Assembly: GCA_019912965.1 (NCBI GenBank)
Contig: JAIOHM010000205.1
Location: 62,001 to 126,000 of the forward strand
Origin: Anaerolineae bacterium
Lineage (GTDB): Bacteria > Chloroflexota > Anaerolineae > Aggregatilineales > Phototrophicaceae
DNA: 64,000 bases
Direction: 5' to 3'
Below the pieces are notes generated by a model that did not search any database, was not told where the DNA came from, and saw only the letters and a list, made by a program, of their open reading frames with translations. This document shows positions 36,335 through 45,137 of this stretch, piece by piece. A program made the position numbers and the translations under genes. The first letter of the stretch is position 1. Each line of letters opens with the position of its first letter.

Positions 36335-38542
36335 TCAGGCCATTTTTCGGCGGCGTGCTTCGATCACATTCTGAATACGTTCCATCTTGTTGAGGATGCG
36401 GGTCAACTGGTGGAAATTCGCAATTTCCATCGTCACCTGCAAGGTCGCAATATTCTGCCGTGTGCTGACCGAGACTTTACTCATGCTTACCTTTTCGTCA
36501 GCAATTACCGTGCTGATGTCCCGCAGCAAACCATCCCGATCATAAGCGATAATCTCTAATGGAACAGCATATTTTTGTTCTGTCGGCAGGTCTCCCCACG
36601 AAACATCAACAAAGCGTTCTGGCTCGTTGTGATTACGAACGTTTGCACAGTCTTTACGATGAACGGTTACACCCCGTCCGCGCGTGATGTAGCCCACAAT
36701 GGCCTCGCCATACATCGGGCTGCAACATTGAGCTAAAGTCACCAACAGACCACCAATGCCGTTGATACTCACGCCATTGGCACTAACCTGTATCTGCGAA
36801 GGCACAGCTTTCGGCTCTTCAATCATCGTTTCGACCAATGATTTTTGCTGGTCGCGCCGTTCCATTTCGAGAATACGGGTAGAAATCTGTGGACTGGTAA
36901 TATCCCCTGCCCCAACCGCCGCCAGAAAATCCTCTAGTTTGTCATAGTGGAACAACTCGGCGACACTATCAAAAGCCGTTTGATCCAGTCCCAATCGCTT
37001 GAGTTCATGTTCCAGAACAGTCCGTCCGGTAGTGATATGTTTCTCGCGGTCTTGCTTGCGGAACCATGCACGAATCTTATCCCTTGCCCGTGAGGTATTT
37101 ACAAAACCGAGATCAGAGTTCAACCAATCGAGACTTGGCCCGCCACGCTTCGCAGTCACAATTTCAACCCGTTCACCGGATTGCAAATTATAATTTAGGC
37201 TGACCAGACGCCCCTGCACCTTTGCCCCTCGGCAGCAGTGCCCGATTTCCGTATGGATGTGATAAGCAAAATCAACGGGTGTTGCCCCAGCCGGAAGATC
37301 AATAATGTCTCCCTTTGGCGTGAACACATAAACGCGATCCTGAAACACTTCGGACTTCATCGTGTCAACAAACGTCGCGGCATCTTCCACGCCGGGGCCA
37401 AATTCCATCAGACGGCGCAGAAAACTCAGGCGATTTTCAAAGGCTTCATCACGGCTGTGTTTGCCGCCCTCTTTATAGCGCCAATGAGCAGCAATACCGT
37501 ACTCGGCATCTTCGTGCATCTCCCAGGTACGAATTTGCACCTCAACTGTTTTGCCCTGCTTGTCCACAACCGCCGTATGCAAACTGCGATAGAAATTGTC
37601 TTTTGGCGCGGCAATATAATCGTCAAATTCGCCGGGAATAGGATGCCAGAGGTTATGCACCACACCCAATGCCTGATAGCACTGGATAACGTCATCGACA
37701 ATCACCCGCACAGCCCGCACATCGTAAATCTGGGCTATTGGCACATCCTTACGATCCATTTTCTTGTGAATGCTGTAGATGTGTTTGGGGCGGCCACTGA
37801 TCGTTACTTTGGTCAACCCATATGCTGCCAACGCCTCCCGCAGAGCGCGGGTAACATTCGTCACGTACGCCTCACGGTCACCCCGGCGTTCATCAAGGGC
37901 TTTGGCAATCGCCTTGTATTTTTCTGGCTCCAGATAGCGGAAGCTCAAATCTTCCAATTCCCACTTGATCTGCCAGATTCCCAGACGATTTGCCAGTGGC
38001 GCAAAAATATCCAGCGTTTCTTGTGCCTTCTGCCGCTGTTTATCAGGTGACATGTAGCCAAGGGTTCGCATGTTGTGCAAGCGGTCTGCCAACTTAAGCA
38101 GTACCACCCGCACATCATCACCCATTGCAAGCAGCATTTTACGAACATATTCCAGTTCTTTATCGGCTGCTTTACCTTTTTTGTTGCTGTCAACTTTGAT
38201 GGGTAGATTTTTCAGTTTGCTGACGCCATCCACAATCCGGGCGACGCTGCTGCCAAAAGCGCTGCGGATTTCATCCAGCGAAATGTTCGTATCTTCCACC
38301 AGATCATGCATCAAGGCGGCGGCAATCGTTTCTGCATCCAGCTTCATCTCAGCCAGAATGGTTGCCACAGCTACACAGTGCGTAAAATAGGGTTCGCCGG
38401 ATTTGCGATATTGTCCCGCATGAGCGGTTTCCGCCTTAAGGTAAGCACGCTCAATCATCAGGCGGTCACTGGGCGATAAATCTGGAAGCAGATCGAAGAT
38501 TGACTGAAGATTCAGGACGGTCGTTTGCTGCATAACCTGCAT
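36335..38542 (-). CDS. Bifunctional (p)ppGpp synthetase/hydrolase (RelA/SpoT)
   Basis: A 735-residue stringent-response enzyme. N-terminal HD hydrolase (~30-185): HAGQYRKSGEPYFTHC, MHDLVEDT and HNMRTL-type residues are intact, so ppGpp breakdown is likely. Synthetase domain (~230-345): YDVRAVRVIV, PKDNFYRSLHTAV and EDAEYGIAAHWRYKEG. TGS domain ~385-445 (VYVFTPKGDIIDLPAG, DFAYHIHTEIGH), followed by a zinc-finger-like region with ITRGRGVTVHRKDC and a C-terminal ACT domain. The architecture equals SpoT/Rel of most bacteria. A possible promoter lies upstream on the minus strand. Confidence 0.96.
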   Translation of the reverse strand: MQVMQQTTVLNLQSIFDLLPDLSPSDRLMIERAYLKAETAHAGQYRKSGEPYFTHCVAVATILAEMKLDAETIAAALMHDLVEDTNISLDEIRSAFGSSVARIVDGVSKLKNLPIKVDSNKKGKAADKELEYVRKMLLAMGDDVRVVLLKLADRLHNMRTLGYMSPDKQRQKAQETLDIFAPLANRLGIWQIKWELEDLSFRYLEPEKYKAIAKALDERRGDREAYVTNVTRALREALAAYGLTKVTISGRPKHIYSIHKKMDRKDVPIAQIYDVRAVRVIVDDVIQCYQALGVVHNLWHPIPGEFDDYIAAPKDNFYRSLHTAVVDKQGKTVEVQIRTWEMHEDAEYGIAAHWRYKEGGKHSRDEAFENRLSFLRRLMEFGPGVEDAATFVDTMKSEVFQDRVYVFTPKGDIIDLPAGATPVDFAYHIHTEIGHCCRGAKVQGRLVSLNYNLQSGERVEIVTAKRGGPSLDWLNSDLGFVNTSRARDKIRAWFRKQDREKHITTGRTVLEHELKRLGLDQTAFDSVAELFHYDKLEDFLAAVGAGDITSPQISTRILEMERRDQQKSLVETMIEEPKAVPSQIQVSANGVSINGIGGLLVTLAQCCSPMYGEAIVGYITRGRGVTVHRKDCANVRNHNEPERFVDVSWGDLPTEQKYAVPLEIIAYDRDGLLRDISTVIADEKVSMSKVSVSTRQNIATLQVTMEIANFHQLTRILNKMERIQNVIEARRRKMA

Positions 38543-38597
38543 CCTGCCACCCCATCCAATTTATGTTAATACCTGTAAATTCGGGTAATCTACCTTA

Positions 38598-38627
38598 ATT
38601 ATACTCCTTGTATCAAAATTTTAACAA
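38598..38627 (-). promoter_or_regulatory. Candidate promoter of the RelA/SpoT gene
   Basis: On the minus strand TTGTTA (38627-38622), 18 bases, TATAAT (38603-38598), about 55 bases before the start codon. Confidence 0.5.
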
Positions 38628-38643
38628 TTTTTGACTAAACCGC

Positions 38644-38671
38644 TTGCATATTTTGGACGGCTTGGTACCAT
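38644..38671 (+). promoter_or_regulatory. Candidate promoter of the 38708 gene
   Basis: TTGCAT (38644-38649), 16 bases, TACCAT (38666-38671). Both boxes are imperfect. Confidence 0.35.
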
Positions 38672-38707
38672 AAAGAGTGAATGATAGATAGATGGTAACA
38701 AAAGCAT

Positions 38708-39496
38708 ATGGCAAACGCGCAAATTGTACTGACACAATTGTATGCGCTGCGCCAGAAGGTCGTGCCACCTTCAAGCCGATCAATCTCCAATAAAACCTGG
38801 CACAACATCTTTGACGAACTTTGTACGACCTTCCCGCAGGCATCCCCCGAAGAACGAGTTGATATTCAAATCGCTTTCGAAAGCCGCGACATTTTGCTGG
38901 CAAAATTCCTGGATTATTTTCGATGGATTGCCCAGCAGACCGCCCAAAATATCCGGCGTGGCAATCGCAACCTCGCCAGAGAGCTTCTGCAACGCGGCGT
39001 CATTGCCGACGCAATCATTGACGGTCGTGGCGATGTAGATATATTGCAAACAGCACAGGCCAATCTACTTGCCGCTGCTGCTCGACTCGACTTCGATGTC
39101 GAAGGTTATCTGGATCCAATCCAGACACCGCCCGGAATTTATATCCAGCGAGCCTACCAACTGCATAAAGCCCACGACGACAACCGGGCAATACAGGTCT
39201 TGGGCCGTGCGCTCCAGCTAGATAACACGCTGAAGAAAAGTGCAAACATTGCTGATCTGGCTTCGACACTTACAGGCGAATCACCCCAGTCTGCCATCAT
39301 CACGCTGGAAGACCCCTATTTACGCAACACCCTGATTGCCGAACGCAGCAAACCAGCCATGAAAGCAATTGCGGCAACAGCCCGTTCCAGACACGTAAAA
39401 AGTATTGTGATCGGGATGATTGTCATAGGCTTGGTGGTGATCTTCAGCCTGTTTGCCTTAGCTATGGCAGGCTTAATCCAAATGCCCGGAGCATAA
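38708..39496 (+). CDS. Tail-anchored helical protein of unknown function
   Basis: I do not recognise this 262-residue protein. It is mostly helical: residues 1-~120 form an alpha-rich domain, ~145-175 resemble one TPR-like helix pair (IYIQRAYQLHKAHDDNRAIQ), and the only membrane segment is near the C-terminus (~232-256), after a basic stretch RSRHVKS. That order suggests a cytoplasmic body tethered to the membrane by its tail. It is divergent from the RelA/SpoT gene and 69 bases upstream of moeA, which has its own promoter, so no functional link is clear. Confidence 0.6.
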   Translation: MANAQIVLTQLYALRQKVVPPSSRSISNKTWHNIFDELCTTFPQASPEERVDIQIAFESRDILLAKFLDYFRWIAQQTAQNIRRGNRNLARELLQRGVIADAIIDGRGDVDILQTAQANLLAAAARLDFDVEGYLDPIQTPPGIYIQRAYQLHKAHDDNRAIQVLGRALQLDNTLKKSANIADLASTLTGESPQSAIITLEDPYLRNTLIAERSKPAMKAIAATARSRHVKSIVIGMIVIGLVVIFSLFALAMAGLIQMPGA

Positions 39497-39500
39497 ACGG

Positions 39501-39530
39501 CTGACACAACCGCCGCAGAGAGGGTATAAT
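39501..39530 (+). promoter_or_regulatory. Promoter of moeA
   Basis: CTGACA (39501-39506), 18 bases, TATAAT (39525-39530). Confidence 0.65.
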
Positions 39531-39565
39531 CAGGAGCGTTCGATCAACAATCACTGAAGGTAAAT

Positions 39566-40813
39566 GTGACTGACCTCCTGAATGTTGACCAGGCACTCGA
39601 ACAGGTGCTGGCGCATATTACTCTATTGCCTGCTGAAAAAGTGAGCTTGTTTGAGTCCCTCAATCGCACGCTGGCAGAAGATGTCACAGCGGACTCAGAT
39701 ATTCCCCCTTTCCCGAATTCCAGCATGGATGGATTTGCTGTCCATGCCGCCGACACAACCCTTGCTGCTCAGGATACACCCCAACAACTGACAGTCAGCA
39801 TGGATATTCCAGCCGGTGCAGCCCCTCAGCGTACTTTAGAGCGTGGCGAAGCGGCTCGCATTATGACCGGCGCACAGATGCCCGATGGTGCGGATGCCGT
39901 GATCCCGGTTGAAAACACCGACGCCCAATGGAAACCCGGTGGAGAAATCAATCTGCCTGCTCCAGTGAAGATTTACCGCAGTGTTAAAAGCGGAGATTAT
40001 GTGCGCTCCGCTGGCGAAGACATTCATGCAGGACAGATTGTTTTAACGGCTGGGACAAACATTCGGGCGCAGGAAATCGGTGTTCTGGCGTCCATCGGTT
40101 GCGCCACCGTTCCAATAACCCGGCAGCCACGCGTCGCCATTCTTTCCAGTGGCGATGAACTGGTGGATGTAGATCAGCCGCTTGCACCCGGTAAAATCCA
40201 CGATAGCAACAGCTATATGCTGGCCGCGCTGGTTGCAACCTATGGCGGAATTCCCATCCGCATCCCTGCTGCCCGCGACACATTGGAAGATGTACGCCGA
40301 CGCTTCCGCGAAGCACTGGATTTGCAACCGGATATTATCCTCAGTTCAGCAGGTGTTTCAGTCGGTGCATTCGATGTAGTACGTGCTGTAATCGACGAAC
40401 TCGGTCAGGTCAACTTCTGGCGAATCAATCTGCGCCCCGGAAAACCATTGGCATTTGGAAGTCTTGGCGGCAAACCTTTCTTCGGACTGCCCGGCAATCC
40501 GGTTTCAGCAATGGTCACCTTTGATGTATTCGTTCGCCCTGCTCTGCTAAAACTGAGAGGAAGCGTCGATCATACCCCAACCATTCAAGCTGTACTCACA
40601 GAAGATTTGCGCTCGGATGGACGCCGCAGCTATTTGCGCGTCAAACTGGCACGGGAAAATGGAAACTGGGTTGCCAGAATGACTGGCACACAAAGTTCTG
40701 GGGCGCTCACTTCAATGGTATTAGCAGATGGTCTGCTGATTGTGCCAGAAGATGTGCTTCATGTTCAGGCAGGACAAAAACTCCCGGTTCGTCTGTTACG
40801 GAATCTCGATTAA
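39566..40813 (+). CDS. moeA: Molybdopterin molybdenumtransferase
   Basis: A 415-residue enzyme that inserts molybdate into adenylated molybdopterin. Characteristic segments: SMDGFAVHA near residue 55, MTGAQMPDGADAVIPVE, SSGDEL, PGKIHDSNSYML, the SSAGVSVGAFDV motif, and RPGKPLAFG with GLPGNPVSA. GTG 39566 is the start. The VKOR gene follows after 20 bases. Together with moaC and the moaD-moaE fusion, three steps of molybdenum cofactor synthesis are encoded in the window at two sites. Confidence 0.96.
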   Translation: MTDLLNVDQALEQVLAHITLLPAEKVSLFESLNRTLAEDVTADSDIPPFPNSSMDGFAVHAADTTLAAQDTPQQLTVSMDIPAGAAPQRTLERGEAARIMTGAQMPDGADAVIPVENTDAQWKPGGEINLPAPVKIYRSVKSGDYVRSAGEDIHAGQIVLTAGTNIRAQEIGVLASIGCATVPITRQPRVAILSSGDELVDVDQPLAPGKIHDSNSYMLAALVATYGGIPIRIPAARDTLEDVRRRFREALDLQPDIILSSAGVSVGAFDVVRAVIDELGQVNFWRINLRPGKPLAFGSLGGKPFFGLPGNPVSAMVTFDVFVRPALLKLRGSVDHTPTIQAVLTEDLRSDGRRSYLRVKLARENGNWVARMTGTQSSGALTSMVLADGLLIVPEDVLHVQAGQKLPVRLLRNLD

Positions 40814-40833
40814 CCAATAACGAAGGAATTATC

Positions 40834-41319
40834 ATGTCCACTGCTCAAACCAAACATCAGGAATCAGTAATCGCAGCCAAACCCGCGATGGACACGCTCC
40901 GAATACTGTCTCTTGTTCTCATCGCTGTAGGAATTGTCATCTCTGGCTACCTGAGCTACGTCAAATTGACTAATGTAGCAATGGTCTGTGTCGAAAGCGG
41001 CGCATTCAACTGTGAAGTTGTCCAGAACAGCGCCTACTCACGGCTGTTTGGCATCCCGATTGCGTGGCTGGGACTGGCAACCTACCTGGTCATGGGTGCG
41101 ATCATCCTGCTCGAAAAGCGGGTAGCCTTCCTGCGTGAATACAGTGCAATTATGGTGTTTGGCATCAACTTGTTTGGCTGGCTGTTTTCCATGTGGCTGG
41201 TGTATGTGCAGGTTGTACTGCTTAAAGCCCTCTGCCCGTGGTGCCTCTCTCACGAAGTCGTTATCACCATTCTTTTCGTCATATCCGGTCTGCGCCTGCG
41301 TAGAAGTTTAAGTGCCTGA
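40834..41319 (+). CDS. Vitamin K epoxide reductase (VKOR) family protein
   Basis: A 161-residue integral membrane protein with four helices. The redox pair is CPWC near residue 133; the loop pair is C..C in CVESGAFNC (~53-61), followed by NSAYSRLFGIPIAWLG. Bacterial VKORs pass electrons from a DsbA-like thioredoxin to quinone and so drive disulfide formation outside the membrane. There is no fused thioredoxin domain here and no dsbA neighbour. ATG 40834 is preceded by GAAGGAATT. It follows moeA closely and ends at a strong terminator. Confidence 0.9.
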   Translation: MSTAQTKHQESVIAAKPAMDTLRILSLVLIAVGIVISGYLSYVKLTNVAMVCVESGAFNCEVVQNSAYSRLFGIPIAWLGLATYLVMGAIILLEKRVAFLREYSAIMVFGINLFGWLFSMWLVYVQVVLLKALCPWCLSHEVVITILFVISGLRLRRSLSA

Positions 41320-41332
41320 TCGAACAAAACAG

Positions 41333-41372
41333 AAAACTAAAAGAGACGCCCTGAAGCGTCTCTTTTAGTTTT
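41333..41372. terminator. 17-base-pair bidirectional terminator
   Basis: AAAACTAAAAGAGACGC (41333-41349) pairs perfectly with the 17 bases at 41356-41372, with a 6-base loop. A-run on one side and T-run on the other make it work in both directions, between VKOR and the S1 gene. Confidence 0.92.
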
Positions 41373-41381
41373 AAGACTATG

Positions 41382-42095
41382 TTAGTTCGAGTGATCGCGC
41401 AGCGTCCGTGCCATAATTTCCTGCTGTTCGCGCATAATCTTGTCACGGCGTTCCCGTTCGCGGTTTTCGCGGCGTGAACGCTGTTGTTCTTTGCCTTCCA
41501 TCGCCTGACGCAGTGCCAATTCCATCGCGGTTGGCATATTTTCGTCTTCTGTCGCTTCCATAACCTCAACGGGTTCGGATGCTGTCTTCATACTCATGTC
41601 AATCTGGCGCTTCTTGCGGTTGATCTTGATGATGCGTGCCTGCACCACTTCACCAACTTTGGTCACATCCGAAGGCGAACCCACATAATTATCCGAAAGT
41701 TCGGAAACGTGAATCATACCCGGACGTTCAGCCCCAATGTCCACAAATACGCCGAAGTTTTCCACGCGGACAACTTTGCCACTGACCGTCTGGCCTTCCT
41801 TCAGGTCATCCCATGAGAAGTCCGGCGGCTTAACCAGCGAAAGCGCCACACGGCCGGTCGCGGCATCCACCTTCAGCACATAAACCGTGACCACTTCGCC
41901 CGATTTGACCACATCCTCAACATTGCGGACGTTCGGCTTACCGAGTTGCGAGATGTGCAGCAAGGCATCCTGACCAACCCCAATATCGACAAAAGCGCCA
42001 AACAGTTCGATGCGCTTCACGGTGCCGTTCAACTCCATCTTTGGCACCAGATCGCCCACCGTCTTAGGGGCGCTCAAATTCACTTCTTCGCTCAT
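41382..42095 (-). CDS. S1 RNA-binding domain protein (two S1 domains)
   Basis: A 237-residue protein from ATG 42095 (AAGGAG 9 bases upstream). Two S1 domains: residues ~10-85 with GTVKRIELFGAFVDIG and LLHISQLG, and ~95-165 with GKVVRVENFGVFVDIG and GMIHVSELS. The tail (~170-237) is Glu/Arg/Gln-rich and probably a charged helix. It is shorter than ribosomal protein S1 (four to six domains) and may be a general RNA chaperone or an S1-like translation factor as in other phyla. It stands downstream of the envelope cluster, though its function is cytoplasmic. Confidence 0.85.
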   Translation of the reverse strand: MSEEVNLSAPKTVGDLVPKMELNGTVKRIELFGAFVDIGVGQDALLHISQLGKPNVRNVEDVVKSGEVVTVYVLKVDAATGRVALSLVKPPDFSWDDLKEGQTVSGKVVRVENFGVFVDIGAERPGMIHVSELSDNYVGSPSDVTKVGEVVQARIIKINRKKRQIDMSMKTASEPVEVMEATEDENMPTAMELALRQAMEGKEQQRSRRENRERERRDKIMREQQEIMARTLRDHSN

Positions 42096-42159
42096 ACCGC
42101 CTTGCTCCTTATACCTGTCACTGATCAAATATCGGCTGTTCTAGCCGGTTTTACTACGT

Positions 42160-42849
42160 CTATTGCGTGGGCGTTGGGGTCAGCGTTACGCTGGGCGTAA
42201 TTGCAAAATCGCCATCTTCTTTATCTGGATCATAGGCGCTAAAAGGCCCGTAACCCTCCCAGGCATACAAACTACTGGTATCCAGAATCAACTGCATACG
42301 ATCTGGAGTCATATAGTATGCTCCGATCACCTCGTTGGACTCACTCAACTCACTCGTTGCCCCAGCCGTAAATACGATCACAATGAGCGAATTATCCGGG
42401 TAAAACAGGCTGATAATCGCCTGTTCTTCATCACCGGGCGTACCAACAGCATAAGTAGGTTCGCCACGCGCCTCGATCAACTCACCCAACGTCTTGTTTG
42501 GCTGCTGCCAGATCACCAGCAAATCAACGATTTCACCACCTTCGGAAATCATCTGGCAGCAAGGTTCACCACCTGTAGCCTGCCATTGTGCACCGACGGC
42601 ACTGCTGTCCTGCGCGGTTTGAACCTCAGGATTATCAATATCAGTTGAGTCTTCCAAAATAGTGAGTGCATCGCTCCATTTGGTTTCGCCGGGGGTAATC
42701 CCACGCCAGCATGGCGCATCACACGGTTCTTTAGTTAATAAACTATCATCATTAAGGAATTTTTCGTTACGAAGGTTCAGAGGGGGGGAGCAGGCGGCAA
42801 CAAAAAGCACCAGGACGAGTGCCGCCGGCAGGAAAAAGCGAAATTTCAT
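42160..42849 (-). CDS. Putative lipoprotein of unknown function
   Basis: A 229-residue protein with a lipoprotein signal ending in FVAAC (Cys20). Shortly after comes PCDAPCWRGITPGETKW, a Cys-rich motif that recurs in families of Chloroflexota lipoproteins, and a GTPGDEEQAIISLFYP strand region. The C-terminus is a Thr/Pro tail. I do not know a function; the motif may hold a disulfide. It is the last gene of the minus-strand envelope cluster before the S1 gene. Confidence 0.65.
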   Translation of the reverse strand: MKFRFFLPAALVLVLFVAACSPPLNLRNEKFLNDDSLLTKEPCDAPCWRGITPGETKWSDALTILEDSTDIDNPEVQTAQDSSAVGAQWQATGGEPCCQMISEGGEIVDLLVIWQQPNKTLGELIEARGEPTYAVGTPGDEEQAIISLFYPDNSLIVIVFTAGATSELSESNEVIGAYYMTPDRMQLILDTSSLYAWEGYGPFSAYDPDKEDGDFAITPSVTLTPTPTQ

Positions 42850-42902
42850 TGTTTACACCACATTCAATTCAGGCTGCCAATTGAGATTTGCTGTTGGTTG
42901 CA

Positions 42903-42927
42903 GGGGCAGTTTTTTTGCAACTGCCCC
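42903..42927 (-). terminator. Hairpin after the PPC-domain gene
   Basis: GGGGCAGTT (42903-42911) pairs with AACTGCCCC (42919-42927), loop TTTTTGC. No T-run follows on the minus strand, so it may be an mRNA-end stabiliser rather than a full terminator. Confidence 0.5.
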
Positions 42928-42949
42928 CGTATTGTACCGTCTTTTTGGC

Positions 42950-45052
42950 TTAATTCAACCGTAAGGTCAGATTGTAGTCGCCAGAGGTTACACCATAACG
43001 TGCGCCAAAATGCGTGGCAATGATAATGTATTGCCCATCTTCTGGCAAGATGAACTCACTGATGAGCGAGTTGGTTGTACCACCACCAGCAGCATCGTCG
43101 TTCTGAGCGACCTGTACCCCGTTCTGGTCAAGCAGGAATAACACCGGGTCAAGCGTACCATTCAAGGCTTCCATCCCAGCAGTTACCAGTTGCCCTGCCT
43201 CGCCATTAAAGACAAAGACTTGGAACTTCTGATTAAGCCGAATGCTGCCTGTCAACGTCTGGCCGCTGGTCATAACCTGAGCATTTTCAATCTCAGCCAG
43301 ATAATCCAGCGATGCTGAATCCGGGCGCTGTACAGTGCCGAAGAAACCACCATCACCAGCCGTCACTAACCCATCTACGCCGATATTAAAGCTGGTCACA
43401 AAACGTTCACCAGGACGTGGCTGTTGATTGGCAGTCAAGACTAACTGCCCATTAATTACCACATTCAGCGTAAACTGCACCGGATTTGTGTCGTTGCACT
43501 GATTTTGATACTGTACTTCAACTTCGTATGGCCCGGCAGATGGCAAACGACCCTCCGGCCAGTAAATATACGATACCGGGCTGCCATCCGCTGGAATGCA
43601 GTTCACGTTGCCATTGGCTGCCAGCGTTGCGCCAGTGCTGGCAATCGTCGGACGATCATCAAATACTGCATTGCCTTGTGGATCGCGCACCAACAGTTGC
43701 AAATCTGCCGCCGTATTCCACTGAAGACTGACCTCAACCGCACCATTTGGCAGGTTCGGCAAATCGGGAATTACAGCGGTCTGGGTTCCCGAAAAATCAG
43801 TCGTAATCGGCCCGGTCAGCGCAATTGTGTATGCGCCCTGCGTACCGCCCAAATCTTGCCCATAACGGGTAGCAATAATGGTGTATGTGCCATCCAAAAC
43901 CAGCGACGCATTCAAAATGAGCGAACTGGTGATACCCAGATCACGATCATCATTAGCAGCAATCTGATTGCCATTCGGGTCAAGCAGCAGCAGCAAAGTA
44001 TCGAGGTTGCCCGAAGTAGCCGCCATGTCAACCGATACAATATCACCCGGTTGTCCAACGAAGGTATACACCGCAAATGGCTGCTGGCTGGTGATAATCC
44101 CGGTAACCGGTACGCCCAATGTTAGCGCGACCGGAGTACTTCCCTGAATACTGGGGGCAACCGGTGGGTCAACCTTGACACCGCTCAAACCGGATACTGC
44201 TGTACCATCAGCATTCACCACAAAACTGGCGAGGAAGACCTGGTTGGGCAAAAGTGTACCTTCAAAAGCCGGAAGAGCCTGACCATCCACCGTTGCCTCA
44301 ATCGTAAATGTCGCTGGGGCAGTTGTTGGACAGTCTTGCAGTGGTTGATAATAAACCAGCAGTTCATAGCTGCCCGTTGGGATGACCCCCGCAGGCCATG
44401 TGGCTTGCTCAATGGCGTTTTCTGCAACGCGATTGGCACAAACGCTGTTGGCATTAACCCCAAACTGACCACCGCTGGTGACAGTCGGCGTATCGAAATA
44501 CAGACTCCCGCCCACAGGATCACGCACTTCCAAATCCATATTGGCTTCCGAATCCCACGTCAATCGCACCTGTAATCCGGTCGCCGTCAGCAGTTCGCCC
44601 GGTGGCGTAAATACCGCCGCAGAGTTTTGCAGAGCTAAATTCAACTCAAAATCAATCGCCGTATCCCCAACCCCGTTGAGCGAAACAACCGTCACATAAT
44701 ATGTGCCATCAGCAGGCAGTGTAAACGTTATCGTGATGCTGCTCGTCCCGGTCAAAGCCGATCCATCGCCCCCACCGGACGCCGAAATACTTGCGCCCGT
44801 AGCATCAGTTACATGCAAATACACTGCTGCGTCATCCGCTGCTACCACGCTCAAAGCATACGAATCATTCGCCCGACCATTAAGGGTGTACACCTCCACC
44901 GGATTATCCTCATCCAGTGTCCCGGTAACAGGGACATCCGGAGTCAGTGCGCGACTGCCCTGTTCTTGTGCCAGCGAAACCGAAAGCAAAAGGGTGAATG
45001 CTGCCAGCACACTAACCAGCAGCGTCATAAATTTCCGTTGTTGAGAGGACAT
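42950..45052 (-). CDS. Secreted multi-domain protein with three PPC domains
   Basis: About 700 residues from ATG 45052 (GGAGGAAGG ~8 bases upstream); a longer frame would overlap the M23 gene. A signal peptide (~1-29, ending SLAQ) is followed by three bacterial pre-peptidase C-terminal (PPC) domains, each with a VTGTL/LTGSI start, GTYTIIATRYG-type strand and NDD loop. Between them lie two copies of another beta domain with W-D-S/N-T, LEVRDP / LLVRDP and a Cys pair, close to DUF2135/YfaP. The order is PPC-X-PPC-X-PPC. No enzyme domain is present. It is probably a secreted adhesive or scaffold protein of the envelope cluster. Confidence 0.78.
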   Translation of the reverse strand: MSSQQRKFMTLLVSVLAAFTLLLSVSLAQEQGSRALTPDVPVTGTLDEDNPVEVYTLNGRANDSYALSVVAADDAAVYLHVTDATGASISASGGGDGSALTGTSSITITFTLPADGTYYVTVVSLNGVGDTAIDFELNLALQNSAAVFTPPGELLTATGLQVRLTWDSEANMDLEVRDPVGGSLYFDTPTVTSGGQFGVNANSVCANRVAENAIEQATWPAGVIPTGSYELLVYYQPLQDCPTTAPATFTIEATVDGQALPAFEGTLLPNQVFLASFVVNADGTAVSGLSGVKVDPPVAPSIQGSTPVALTLGVPVTGIITSQQPFAVYTFVGQPGDIVSVDMAATSGNLDTLLLLLDPNGNQIAANDDRDLGITSSLILNASLVLDGTYTIIATRYGQDLGGTQGAYTIALTGPITTDFSGTQTAVIPDLPNLPNGAVEVSLQWNTAADLQLLVRDPQGNAVFDDRPTIASTGATLAANGNVNCIPADGSPVSYIYWPEGRLPSAGPYEVEVQYQNQCNDTNPVQFTLNVVINGQLVLTANQQPRPGERFVTSFNIGVDGLVTAGDGGFFGTVQRPDSASLDYLAEIENAQVMTSGQTLTGSIRLNQKFQVFVFNGEAGQLVTAGMEALNGTLDPVLFLLDQNGVQVAQNDDAAGGGTTNSLISEFILPEDGQYIIIATHFGARYGVTSGDYNLTLRLN

Positions 45053-45137
45053 TAACTGCCTTCCTCCTGTAGATAAAAAGCCGGGTGAGTGTAGCCCATT
45101 CCCGGTACATCTGCTAAACACTTTCATAGCGGACTCA

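Noticed and set aside
37238-38050. Open frame of 270 codons opposite the RelA/SpoT gene
   Set aside because: Shadow of a conserved coding region with no domain of its own.
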